From Chloroflexota bacterium (GTDB taxonomy: Bacteria > Chloroflexota > Anaerolineae > Promineifilales > Promineifilaceae): a stretch of 64,000 nt of DNA. The DNA is taken from assembly GCA_014584575.1 (NCBI GenBank), contig JACTMP010000015.1, forward strand, positions 1-64,000, read 5' to 3'. Below are positions 15,648 to 23,715 of the stretch, piece after piece; positions within the stretch are counted from its first letter, which is position 1, and every line of letters starts with the position of its first letter. The notes under the pieces were generated by a model. The model saw only the letters and a program-made list of their open reading frames with translations, had not been told where the DNA came from and ran no database searches. The position numbers and the translations under genes are program-made.

Positions 15648-17930
15648 ATGAAGTACAAAACATTCATTTTACTGCCATTACTTGGCTTATTGATCATCCT
15701 CGGTTGGGCGGAAACAAGAACCGGCCAGGCGCAATCACAAAGCCAGGTTTTGACTTTTCAGGGAGAGCAATTTGCTGCTGGCGAGGGCCAGGGGATGCAG
15801 ATGTTGGCGGAGGGGTTAACGATGAGCGACACGGCCGTGATTGCCCACTACCAATCCCCTGTCATCCATACCCCCATCGCCTACAACGCCGTCGTCACCC
15901 ATTGGCTGGCCGACCTGCCCGAAAGCGCCAGCCTGGAAATCCACCTACGCACCAGCCCTGATGGGCAGCAGTGGAGCGACTGGTATGACATTCATGCCCA
16001 TGCTGACTGGAACGAACCCGGCGACGCCTGGCAATACGGCGATATGGTCGCCGTGCCGGCGGCCGATAAAACCCACCACTACCTGCAATTCCAGGTCAGC
16101 GCCACTCGTTACTGGGGCGATCCTTCGCCACTGCTGCGCCAGCTAGACTTTGTGCTGATAGACACCAGCAATGGCCCCACAACGGCCGAACTGCTCGCCC
16201 GGCAGCAAGAACTAGACGCCGCCAGCCCACCCCAGGCGCCCGAAAACCCGGAAAGTTTTCCTCGCCCTTCCGTCATCAGCCGCGCGGCCTGGTGTACTGA
16301 CCCGGCCTGTTGGCACAACAATTCACAATATCAAACCTACACCCATTTGCTCATGCACCACACCGTCACCAGCAGCGGCGGCGACTCGGCGGCTATTGTC
16401 CGCGCCATTTGGGAATACCACACCTTCAACCGGGGCTGGGGCGACATCGGCTACAACTATCTGATAGACATCAACGGCGTCATCTTTGAGGGCTATCTGA
16501 ATGGCAACTACCAGCACTGGGATGTCACCGGTGTGCATGCCGGCGCGGCCAATGCCGGGGGCATGGCCGCTTCGCTCATTGGCAACTTCACCTCGCCCGA
16601 CGAAGGCGGCGGCAGTATACCATCTACCGCCATGCTCAACGCCCTGGCCGACCTGTTTGCCTGGAAAGCGGATCAACGCAGCATTGATCCTTTCGGCGCC
16701 AGCCGCATGGTGCAAATGAATTGGGGGTTGTGCCACATTATCGGCCACCGGGATGTGTATGGGGGGACAAACACCCTTTGCCCTGGCGGCAATGCTTTCA
16801 ACTATCTGCCCTGGCTGCGCAATGCGGTTGCGTCCCGCATTGGCTTTGTGTCGCCCCACATCTACATAGACGAGATGAGCAGCAGCTTCACCAAAAGCAG
16901 CACCAACTGGTATGAAGGGCCGCGTGGTTGTGGGCATAATGGTCATTCTTATTACACCTGGTCTACCACTGACCCCGGGCAAAGCACCAATTGGGGGGAA
17001 TGGCGCTTGCAGGCGCCGGTTGACGGCCGTTACCGCATCCAGATTTATGCTCCCTATTGTGTGACCGGCGCACCCGAAACCGTTGGCGCTCGTTATACCG
17101 TTTATCATGCCGCCGGAACCAGCAACGTCACCGTGAACCAGGACGCCAACGTGGGGCTGTGGATGACGGTGGGGGATTTTGACCTGACGGTCAGCGGCAA
17201 CCACAGGCTGCGTCTGACCGACCTGACGACAACGGACAACGGCCGTGGCGTCTGGTTTGATGGCGTGCGGCTGCTGCACCTGGGAGAAAGCCCCAGCGAA
17301 GTCCATAACACCGCCCCGGCGCCTGATGTCTGGGTGACGGCCAATCCTGTCCAGTTTTCCTGGCAGATCGTTACCGGCGCAACCGTCGTGCAAACCCAAT
17401 TGCAGGTAGCCACCAATGCCGACATGAGCCATGTGATCTATGACCAGACCTGGTCGGGCGCAATCCTGGAGCACAGCCATGCGTTTGACCAGGACTACGC
17501 CCATCTCTATTGGCGGGTGACGGCCGTCGTGCAGCCAGCCGGCGGCGGTCAGCTAACGGTGCAATCTACGTCCACCCACTTCCGCCTGGATACCACCCCG
17601 CCTACCTCCAGCGTCAACGGCATCTATCAGCTACCAGATACACCAGGCTACTTCATACACTGGTCAGGCACAGATGAGATTGCCGGTATCACCCATTACT
17701 TCGTTGAATATCGGCCACAAGGCAGCAGCGACTGGACAGTATTTGTGGGGCTGCCCCCTCTGGCTACCTCCACTCATTTCATTCCGCCCGACAGCCAGGT
17801 ATATGAATTCCGCAGCCGGGCCATAGACGCCGCCGGTAACGCTGAACCCGCCCACGCCACCGCCGACATCACCACCAATCAGGCAATTTTGCTCTCCCAT
17901 GCTATAATGCTACCCGTTATTCGGCGGTAA
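15648..17930 (+). CDS. Secreted PGRP/amidase-2 protein with golvesin-like module
   Basis: A 760-residue exported protein. The signal peptide is at 1-25 (FILLPLLGLLIILGWAET). A PGRP-type amidase domain covers about 200-400, with the zinc ligands in LLMHHTVTSSGG and LCHIIGHRDVYGG. A golvesin/CBM-like beta domain begins YIDEMSSSFTKSSTNWYEG, followed by an Fn3-like domain and the short tail AIMLPVIRR. It may cleave muropeptides or bind them. The ATG at 15648 has AAAGGAG just upstream; the earlier ATG at 15597 would put 17 residues before the signal peptide. A related tail ends the protein at 54023. Confidence 0.8.
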   Translation: MKYKTFILLPLLGLLIILGWAETRTGQAQSQSQVLTFQGEQFAAGEGQGMQMLAEGLTMSDTAVIAHYQSPVIHTPIAYNAVVTHWLADLPESASLEIHLRTSPDGQQWSDWYDIHAHADWNEPGDAWQYGDMVAVPAADKTHHYLQFQVSATRYWGDPSPLLRQLDFVLIDTSNGPTTAELLARQQELDAASPPQAPENPESFPRPSVISRAAWCTDPACWHNNSQYQTYTHLLMHHTVTSSGGDSAAIVRAIWEYHTFNRGWGDIGYNYLIDINGVIFEGYLNGNYQHWDVTGVHAGAANAGGMAASLIGNFTSPDEGGGSIPSTAMLNALADLFAWKADQRSIDPFGASRMVQMNWGLCHIIGHRDVYGGTNTLCPGGNAFNYLPWLRNAVASRIGFVSPHIYIDEMSSSFTKSSTNWYEGPRGCGHNGHSYYTWSTTDPGQSTNWGEWRLQAPVDGRYRIQIYAPYCVTGAPETVGARYTVYHAAGTSNVTVNQDANVGLWMTVGDFDLTVSGNHRLRLTDLTTTDNGRGVWFDGVRLLHLGESPSEVHNTAPAPDVWVTANPVQFSWQIVTGATVVQTQLQVATNADMSHVIYDQTWSGAILEHSHAFDQDYAHLYWRVTAVVQPAGGGQLTVQSTSTHFRLDTTPPTSSVNGIYQLPDTPGYFIHWSGTDEIAGITHYFVEYRPQGSSDWTVFVGLPPLATSTHFIPPDSQVYEFRSRAIDAAGNAEPAHATADITTNQAILLSHAIMLPVIRR

Positions 17931-17932
17931 GA

Positions 17933-17984
17933 GAGATTAGAGATGCGAGATTGGAGATTTCGCCAATCTCGCATCTCTAATCTC
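17933..17984. repeat. GAGATT-family inverted repeat, 22-bp perfect arms
   Basis: Arms 17933-17954 and 17963-17984 are perfectly complementary and consist of the words GAGATTAGAGATGCGAG. It fills the 80-bp gap between the amidase and flavoprotein genes. Confidence 0.85.
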
Positions 17985-18010
17985 CAATCTCCTCAGAGGA
18001 ATTGGAGCAA

Positions 18011-19195
18011 ATGGCGGACATACAACAAGTAGACGTATTAATTGTGGGCACGGGGCCGGCGGGCACATCCACCGCCTTACATCTAATTCAGCAAGACCCG
18101 GCCTGGGCCGGCCGGGTGGTCATGGTAGACAAGGCGGTGCATCCGCGTGACAAGCTGTGTGGTGGCGGTATCACCCACATGGGGCTGAATACTTTGTCCC
18201 GCCTGGGTTTGGAACTGGAGCCGCAAAGTTTTGACGTTCATGAGGTACGGTTGCTGTATGAAGATAAATCGTACTCCTTTTTTGGCAACCCTGTTTTTCG
18301 CATTATCCGGCGGGCGGAATTTGATCATTGGCTGTTGCAAACGGCCGTGACCCGCGGCGTCACCGTCTACCAGGGTGAAGCTGTTACCGACATCATCACC
18401 CATGACGACTATGTGCAGGTGGTGACGGAAAAGCGCACCTTTCAGGCGCGGGTGGTGGTGGCCGCCGATGGCTCGCGCAGTTTTGTGCGGCGGCGGCTGA
18501 AATGGGACGATGATTCGCGGGTGGCGCGGCTGATTGAAGTGCTAACGCCGGAAGACGCCCGCACGCAGCCGGAATTCCGCGATGGCGTCGCTATTTTTGA
18601 CTTCACGCCCATGACCACCCACCAGTTGCAGGGGTATTACTGGGATTTCCCCAGCTTTGTGCAGGGCAAACCGTTTATGAATCGTGGCGTGTTTGACAGC
18701 CGCGCCCGCCCGGAACGGCCGAAAGCCGATCTGCCACAAACCTTGCGTGATGAGATGGCCGAGCGGCAGCGCAATCTGGATGACTTTGAGATTAAGGGGC
18801 ATCCCATTCGCTGGTGGTCGAAAGACGGCCGTTTTGCCATCCCCCGTGTCATCCTTGTCGGCGATGCAGCCGGGGCCGACCCGCTCATGGGCGAGGGTAT
18901 TGCCTTTGCCTTGGGTTATGGCGAAGTCGGCGCACAGGCTATTGTGGACGCCTTTGCCCGTGAGGATTTCTCGTTTGCCGCCTACCGGGAAATCGTGCTG
19001 GCTGACCCCTTGTTTAAGCAGTTGGAAATTCGCACCAAACTGGCCCGTTTTGCCTATATGCTGCGTTATCCCTGGTTGTTCCGCCTGGGCTGGCAGGCAG
19101 CGCGTATCGTCATCCGCTTCACCCGCTGGCGCGACCCGAATTATGTGCCGGTGATTCCCCCCGCGGCGTCGTTAACGGTGGCGCGTCATTCGTAG
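18011..19195 (+). CDS. Geranylgeranyl-reductase family FAD-dependent oxidoreductase
   Basis: A 394-residue flavoprotein. The FAD ADP-binding motif is VDVLIVGTGPAGTSTALHL at the N-terminus. DKLCGGGITHMGL matches the conserved CGG region of the GGR family, VVVAADGSRSFVRRRL is the second flavin motif, and ILVGDAAGADPLMGEGIAFA is the third. Members reduce isoprenoid chains of lipids or quinones, but some act on other substrates. ATG at 18011 is preferred over TTG at 18002 because AGAGGAA lies 9 bases before it. No isoprenoid genes are adjacent, so the substrate is open. Confidence 0.82.
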   Translation: MADIQQVDVLIVGTGPAGTSTALHLIQQDPAWAGRVVMVDKAVHPRDKLCGGGITHMGLNTLSRLGLELEPQSFDVHEVRLLYEDKSYSFFGNPVFRIIRRAEFDHWLLQTAVTRGVTVYQGEAVTDIITHDDYVQVVTEKRTFQARVVVAADGSRSFVRRRLKWDDDSRVARLIEVLTPEDARTQPEFRDGVAIFDFTPMTTHQLQGYYWDFPSFVQGKPFMNRGVFDSRARPERPKADLPQTLRDEMAERQRNLDDFEIKGHPIRWWSKDGRFAIPRVILVGDAAGADPLMGEGIAFALGYGEVGAQAIVDAFAREDFSFAAYREIVLADPLFKQLEIRTKLARFAYMLRYPWLFRLGWQAARIVIRFTRWRDPNYVPVIPPAASLTVARHS

Positions 19196-19221
19196 TTGGC
19201 TGCCGAAAGTTCGACAGCCAA
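19196..19221. repeat. Short inverted repeat between 18011 and 19243 genes
   Basis: TTGGCTGCCGAA and TTCGACAGCCAA match at 11 of 12 positions. It starts at the stop codon of the flavoprotein gene. A hairpin is possible but no T-run follows. Confidence 0.5.
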
Positions 19222-19242
19222 TTACTGTTTCCCAATTCTGGC

Positions 19243-21768
19243 ATGACGCCACTGGCGCGTATACAAAAATGGGGCTGGCTGTTGGCCCTGGTGGGCGTGG
19301 CGGCGGCGCTGGTCTGGCTGTGGGCGGGGGAACCGGCACGGCCGTCCCCCCTCTCTCCGGTCCTCTCTCCCATCACGGCCGTTGACATCAATCAGGGGCG
19401 GTTGAATGCCGTACCGCCATCGCCGCACAGCGGCGAAAACGGGTGGCGCATCCGGCAGGATTTTGTGGCCGGGCATGATGGCCTGCGCGAAATTGAACTC
19501 ATCCTGGCCCGTAACGGGGAGCCGCAGCCAGGCGAGGACGGCCGTTTCACCCTCACCCTCTTTGATGATACCGGCGCCGCCATTACCCAACGCACCCTGC
19601 ATACCGCTAATTTCCAGCACAACCACACCTACACCTTCGCCTTCCCGGCGCAGCCCACATCTGCCGGGCGGCGCTATATGCTGGAACTGAGCGGTAACGA
19701 GACCAACCCGCTGACGGTGTGGGGCTATGACCTGGATGTGATGAACAGCGGGCAGATGATGGTTATTGCTGAAGGGGAGGGTGATGCGCCGGACACGGCC
19801 GTGCAAGACCTCCGCTTCATCACCCGCTACCAACTCACGCCCCAGGCCGCCCTCACTACCCTCGCCAGCCAGCTCTGGCGCGAGGGGGCCTTTATCCTGC
19901 TGGCGCTGCTCTTCATCCCTCTGCCCGGTGTGTTGTTGATGCAGTTGCTCCCCTTACGTTGGCGGGGTTGGGATGGCGTGGCCTGGTTCGGTGCCGCGCT
20001 GGCATTGGGCACGGCCGTCTGGCCCCTCATCTGGTACGCCTTCACCTTGCTCGGCGGCCGCTTCACCGGCTGGCTGCTCTGGCTATTCGTGATCACGTGT
20101 TTATGTGTTTATGTGTTTATGTGGTTGCGTGATGGGGTGTCAGGTATCAAGTGTCAGGTGTCACGCATCACGCATCACGCATCACGTCCCCTGTCACCCC
20201 ATCACCCTGTCACCCTGTCACCCTCTCATCTTATTCTCCTGCTTATCCTCATTGCCGGGTTTGCGGCGCGGCTTTTGGCTGTGCGAGACCTGGCCGCGCC
20301 GCCCTGGGTGGATGCCGGGAGACATGCGTTGATCACGGCCGTGATGGTGGCCAACGGCCAGACCATTTCTGATTATGCCCCCTACCTGCCGGTAGACCGC
20401 TTCCCTTATCACTTTGGCTTCCACACCATTGCCGCCAGTCTGGTATTGATGACCGGCTGGCCGTTGGAGCGGCTGCTGCTGGTGTTGGGGCAGTTGTTGA
20501 ATGCGCTGGTTCCACTGACGGTGTATACGGCCGTGTGGCTGATGACGCGGCGACGTGGAGCAGCCGTATTTGCCGCCTTTCTGGTGGCCATCCCCTTCTT
20601 CTTCCCCGCCTATTACGCCACCTGGGGCCGTTTTACGCAGTTGACGGCCATGCTGGTCATGCCCATGCTGATCGCCTTCACCTGGCTGCTGGTAAGCGGC
20701 GGTCCACGCTGGAAACGAGGCTGGTGGGTGGTGGCATTGCTGGCGGCGGGCGTCTTTTACATCCACTTTCGCGTTTTTTTGTTTTACGTGCCCTTTGTGG
20801 CCGTGTTATGGTTGGGGAGTTGGGGGCGGCACGGCCGTTGGCTGTTGCTGAGTGGTGTGGCCGGATTGCTGCTCACCCTGCCGCGCCTGTTCACCCTCAC
20901 TACTATCACCGAGCCAGTACAAACCATCAGCTACAACCTGCCCAATTACAACGAGTTTCCTACATCTTATGTCAACTCTGGTTGGGATCGCTGGTTCATC
21001 TGGCTGGCGGGGTTATTGTTGCTTCCGTTACTGATTGGCCTGCTGCGACGACGGCGATGGGTGGCGCTGCCGGTCGTGCTGCTGTTGTGGGTCGGGCTGC
21101 TCTTTTTGCTGCTGGCGGGGGATTATCTGGGGCTGCCCAGCACCTCCCTGGTGAACCTGAACAGCATGTACATCACCCTGTTTTTACCGCTGGCAATCTT
21201 TCTGGGGGTGCTGCTGGATCAGGTGTGGCGCTGGCTGCGGCGGTCGCACTGGGTGTTGCTGGTGTGGGCGTATGTGGCGGCGGGGGTGTTGCTCACGGCC
21301 GTTACCCTCTTTGGTATGCGCCAGCAAATGGGCATCCTCAACCCGGACACCATTCTCGTGCGTCCCGCCGACCTGCCCGCCCTGGCCTGGCTGGACGAAA
21401 ACGTGCCTGCCGACGCCACAATTGTCGTCAACAGTTGGAAATGGCTAGGTGAAACCTGGGCTGGCGGCGACGGCGGCGCCTGGATCATCCCCCTGAACCG
21501 GCCTCCCCGCACCACCACCACACCCCCGGCCGATTACATCTACAATCCCACGTTGAATCAGGAAGTGCGGGCGTTTAATGAGGCGGCAACGGCCGTGACG
21601 GATTGGGCGGCTGTGGACACGGCCGTGTGGCTGCGCGCGCAAGGCATTACCCACATATTCGTCGGCCAACGGGGTGGTTTCCTCGACCCCGCCGCCCTCA
21701 ACCGCAACCCCGGCCTGCAATTGTTGTATGCGGCCGATGGGGTGTTTGTGTTTGCGGTGATGCCATAA
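19243..21768 (+). CDS. Large polytopic membrane protein (putative glycan-related)
   Basis: An 841-residue protein. After one N-terminal helix, residues 45-215 form a beta-rich external domain (HDGLREIELILARNGEP, RYMLELSGNETNPL). About fourteen helices follow, then a C-terminal domain from about 700 with PALAWLDENVPADATIVVNS and THIFVGQRGGFL, similar in style to the GT39-like protein at 13295. A catalytic loop could be at APPWVDAGRHALITAVMV. No named family is certain. Residues about 283-330 are encoded by repeat words normally found between genes and form a basic loop between helices. Confidence 0.6.
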   Translation: MTPLARIQKWGWLLALVGVAAALVWLWAGEPARPSPLSPVLSPITAVDINQGRLNAVPPSPHSGENGWRIRQDFVAGHDGLREIELILARNGEPQPGEDGRFTLTLFDDTGAAITQRTLHTANFQHNHTYTFAFPAQPTSAGRRYMLELSGNETNPLTVWGYDLDVMNSGQMMVIAEGEGDAPDTAVQDLRFITRYQLTPQAALTTLASQLWREGAFILLALLFIPLPGVLLMQLLPLRWRGWDGVAWFGAALALGTAVWPLIWYAFTLLGGRFTGWLLWLFVITCLCVYVFMWLRDGVSGIKCQVSRITHHASRPLSPHHPVTLSPSHLILLLILIAGFAARLLAVRDLAAPPWVDAGRHALITAVMVANGQTISDYAPYLPVDRFPYHFGFHTIAASLVLMTGWPLERLLLVLGQLLNALVPLTVYTAVWLMTRRRGAAVFAAFLVAIPFFFPAYYATWGRFTQLTAMLVMPMLIAFTWLLVSGGPRWKRGWWVVALLAAGVFYIHFRVFLFYVPFVAVLWLGSWGRHGRWLLLSGVAGLLLTLPRLFTLTTITEPVQTISYNLPNYNEFPTSYVNSGWDRWFIWLAGLLLLPLLIGLLRRRRWVALPVVLLLWVGLLFLLLAGDYLGLPSTSLVNLNSMYITLFLPLAIFLGVLLDQVWRWLRRSHWVLLVWAYVAAGVLLTAVTLFGMRQQMGILNPDTILVRPADLPALAWLDENVPADATIVVNSWKWLGETWAGGDGGAWIIPLNRPPRTTTTPPADYIYNPTLNQEVRAFNEAATAVTDWAAVDTAVWLRAQGITHIFVGQRGGFLDPAALNRNPGLQLLYAADGVFVFAVMP
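20093..20230. repeat. Word repeats embedded inside a coding region
   Basis: The stretch holds three TTTATGTG units, three GTGTCAGG/AAG-like units, three CATCACG units and several CACCCTGT units in a row. The same words build intergenic palindromes at 31537-31605 and 34998-35054. Here they remain in frame, encoding a segment with SRITHHASR. Confidence 0.75.
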
Positions 21769-21869
21769 GCATGGCAATACGATAAGCACCTTTGTCTTTG
21801 CGTAAAATTAGAGGTTTTCCGTCAAGTATCCCTTGTGGAAAGCGAGTATACTATAGTACATCTGTTGCA

Positions 21870-21899
21870 TTGACCATTTATGTAAAGGTGACATAAAAT
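21870..21899 (+). promoter_or_regulatory. Candidate sigma-70-type promoter for the DUF4365 pair
   Basis: TTGACC at 21870-21875 and TAAAAT at 21894-21899 are separated by 18 bp, 44 bases before the ATG at 21943. The surrounding 21780-21942 segment is AT-richer than its left neighbour and otherwise shows no feature. Confidence 0.45.
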
Positions 21900-21942
21900 A
21901 CCCCTTATCGCAGGTTGAAGTAAGTAGCACAAGAGGGGCTTA

Positions 21943-22473
21943 ATGGCAATTCCAGAATCTCATAAAAAAGAGAGGTTACATAGCGCATACATAAGAGCCA
22001 TAATTGCACACGCAGAACAGGTTCTGGTCGTTGATTCTGAGGGAGATTATGGTATTGACGGTATTGTTCGTCAGATTCAACATGACACTTCAACCAACAA
22101 GTATTCTCCAACTGGCAATGTTTTTGATTTTCAGCTCAAGGCAACGATAACGTGTGATCGCAACAAGATGAATGAAGTAGTTTATTCGCTAGATAGTAAT
22201 GCACATTATCGATTTAGCCAGTGGCAAGGTATTATCCCCTCTGTTTTGATAGTGTATGATATGCCCGATGACATTCAGAATTGTGTCATCCAAGACACAG
22301 AAAAACTGGCAATGCAAGGTTGTTGTTATTGGAAGTTCATGGATAGTGATGTACTGAAAAAGAAAACCGTGAACATTCCATCAAATCAGATTTTTAACGC
22401 AGATGCGGTCAACTATATATTGAGCTATCATGGCCAAGAATTGAGGAGGTTAAGAAATGTCAGTTCTTCTTGA
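21943..22473 (+). CDS. DUF4365-domain protein (PD-(D/E)XK nuclease-like)
   Basis: A 176-residue protein. HKKERLHSAYIRAIIAHA is the usual DUF4365 opening; GDYGIDGIVRQI supplies an Asp and FDFQLKAT supplies the QxK motif typical of restriction-endonuclease-like folds. The second half (HYRFSQWQGIIPSVLIVYD) is also in family style. It may be a nuclease, but activity is inferred. The gene is AT-richer than its surroundings and has none of the ACGGCCGT palindromes common in the window. It overlaps the next gene by 17 bp, so the two form a unit. A defence role is possible. Confidence 0.7.
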   Translation: MAIPESHKKERLHSAYIRAIIAHAEQVLVVDSEGDYGIDGIVRQIQHDTSTNKYSPTGNVFDFQLKATITCDRNKMNEVVYSLDSNAHYRFSQWQGIIPSVLIVYDMPDDIQNCVIQDTEKLAMQGCCYWKFMDSDVLKKKTVNIPSNQIFNADAVNYILSYHGQELRRLRNVSSS

Positions 22474-23629
22474 AAAAGAGCTTCTTAGAACGCTCGACAT
22501 TCACGATGTTCTTTCCTATCTTCGGTATTCTTCGGTTTGGAATGAAGTGTCAGCCCGACATGGCTGGCATGTTTTTGTGAGTAATAAATCAATTACTGGG
22601 GCTGAGATTGAATTGGCTTTGCCTAGTGAGCAAGATGATCGCACGTCACCAGTATACGTTGCCACACTAATTGATGTACTTTCCCAGTTAAACGATGAGC
22701 AGCCTGAAATTACGATTGAACGCATCAACAAATACGAAAGCGACGTGTTATTAAGCATTAATTCGGTGAGTGATAATGACTCAATACCGTTTGGAGTAGC
22801 TGCATTACAAATCTATGAAATGCAAAATATTATAAAGACTACCGCAGACCTCGAGCTACGAAGGAACGTTCCTTACGAGACAGGTACTCATAGTCAACGG
22901 GCAGCAAACGTTGTTAATCAGTTTAGATTTGGGCACACATTTAGGGGCAGTTTCGGGATGACAATCGAAGTTCCGCTACTCGATGCAACTCAAAAGACCT
23001 TAAGACGTTCATTGCCTCATGCCTTTGACAACGAAGCTAATAAGCCTCTATCAAGGAAAATCCTGGAAAGGATAATCAGAGGTTTCAAGCACACCATTGA
23101 AGCCGTAAATTCTGGTAGTTCATCGCCAATTGTCAATAACTACCAAAGGGGTTTGAATGCCAACTCTTGCAAATCACTTAAGAGCATTGGTTATGCTACA
23201 CCTCATGATCTCGAATATAAAATCCTGTGGTCTCCCATTTACGACCCATCACCAGACTTAAGAGAGACGACTCTATTCAAGATGGATGAAACAGCTTTTG
23301 TGTACTTAGAGTATGCAGAAAATAAACTAAAGTCTTTGAATGAGTCCTTAACAGTTGAAGTAAGGGGATTGGTGAAAGCTATTGGGTCTGATGACAATCC
23401 ACTTGGTAGCGGATCGAAAAGAACCATTGAGGTAAAATGGTTAAACAGACCAGATTCTAATCGGGCAGCTCTAATCACTATGGAACTTGATGCGCAGGAT
23501 TATACGCTTGCACATCGAGCACATATCACCTGGAGTACGATATTAGTTGAAGGCGAATACAAACGCACCAGTCAAGGATACGTTTTGGAAAACCCACGTG
23601 ATTTCAGGATCGTAGACGATGAAGCCTGA
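22457..23629 (+). CDS. Unrecognised protein paired with DUF4365 gene
   Basis: A 390-residue soluble protein that I do not recognise. The first 120 residues are mixed alpha/beta. The middle includes NVVNQFRFGHTFRGSFGMTIEVPLLD and a charged helical part near RKILERIIRGFKHTIEAV. The last 100 residues look like an all-beta domain (SLTVEVRGLVKAIGSD, KRTIEVKWLN, HITWSTILVEGEYKR). There is no signal peptide, Walker motif or clear catalytic cluster. It starts within the DUF4365 gene in another frame, indicating coupled translation. Composition matches its partner and not the flanking genes, so joint transfer is likely. Confidence 0.75.
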   Translation: MSVLLEKELLRTLDIHDVLSYLRYSSVWNEVSARHGWHVFVSNKSITGAEIELALPSEQDDRTSPVYVATLIDVLSQLNDEQPEITIERINKYESDVLLSINSVSDNDSIPFGVAALQIYEMQNIIKTTADLELRRNVPYETGTHSQRAANVVNQFRFGHTFRGSFGMTIEVPLLDATQKTLRRSLPHAFDNEANKPLSRKILERIIRGFKHTIEAVNSGSSSPIVNNYQRGLNANSCKSLKSIGYATPHDLEYKILWSPIYDPSPDLRETTLFKMDETAFVYLEYAENKLKSLNESLTVEVRGLVKAIGSDDNPLGSGSKRTIEVKWLNRPDSNRAALITMELDAQDYTLAHRAHITWSTILVEGEYKRTSQGYVLENPRDFRIVDDEA

Positions 23630-23715
23630 GAAATGAAGTGGAGCAGAGATCACTCTGAAGCATAGTAAATCGATCCGCGTTGTTAAACGATTGCCCAATC
23701 ACCAATCTCTGATCT

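Noticed and set aside
15597-15650. Upstream ATG at 15597 for the amidase
   Set aside because: It would add 17 residues before a normal signal peptide; the ATG at 15648 has a good Shine-Dalgarno.
16323-17504. Long minus-strand open frame (393 codons) opposite the amidase gene
   Set aside because: It is a shadow of the conserved PGRP and golvesin-like coding region on the other strand.
21943-23629. Restriction-modification system
   Set aside because: A nuclease-like motif exists, but no methyltransferase or specificity gene is adjacent.
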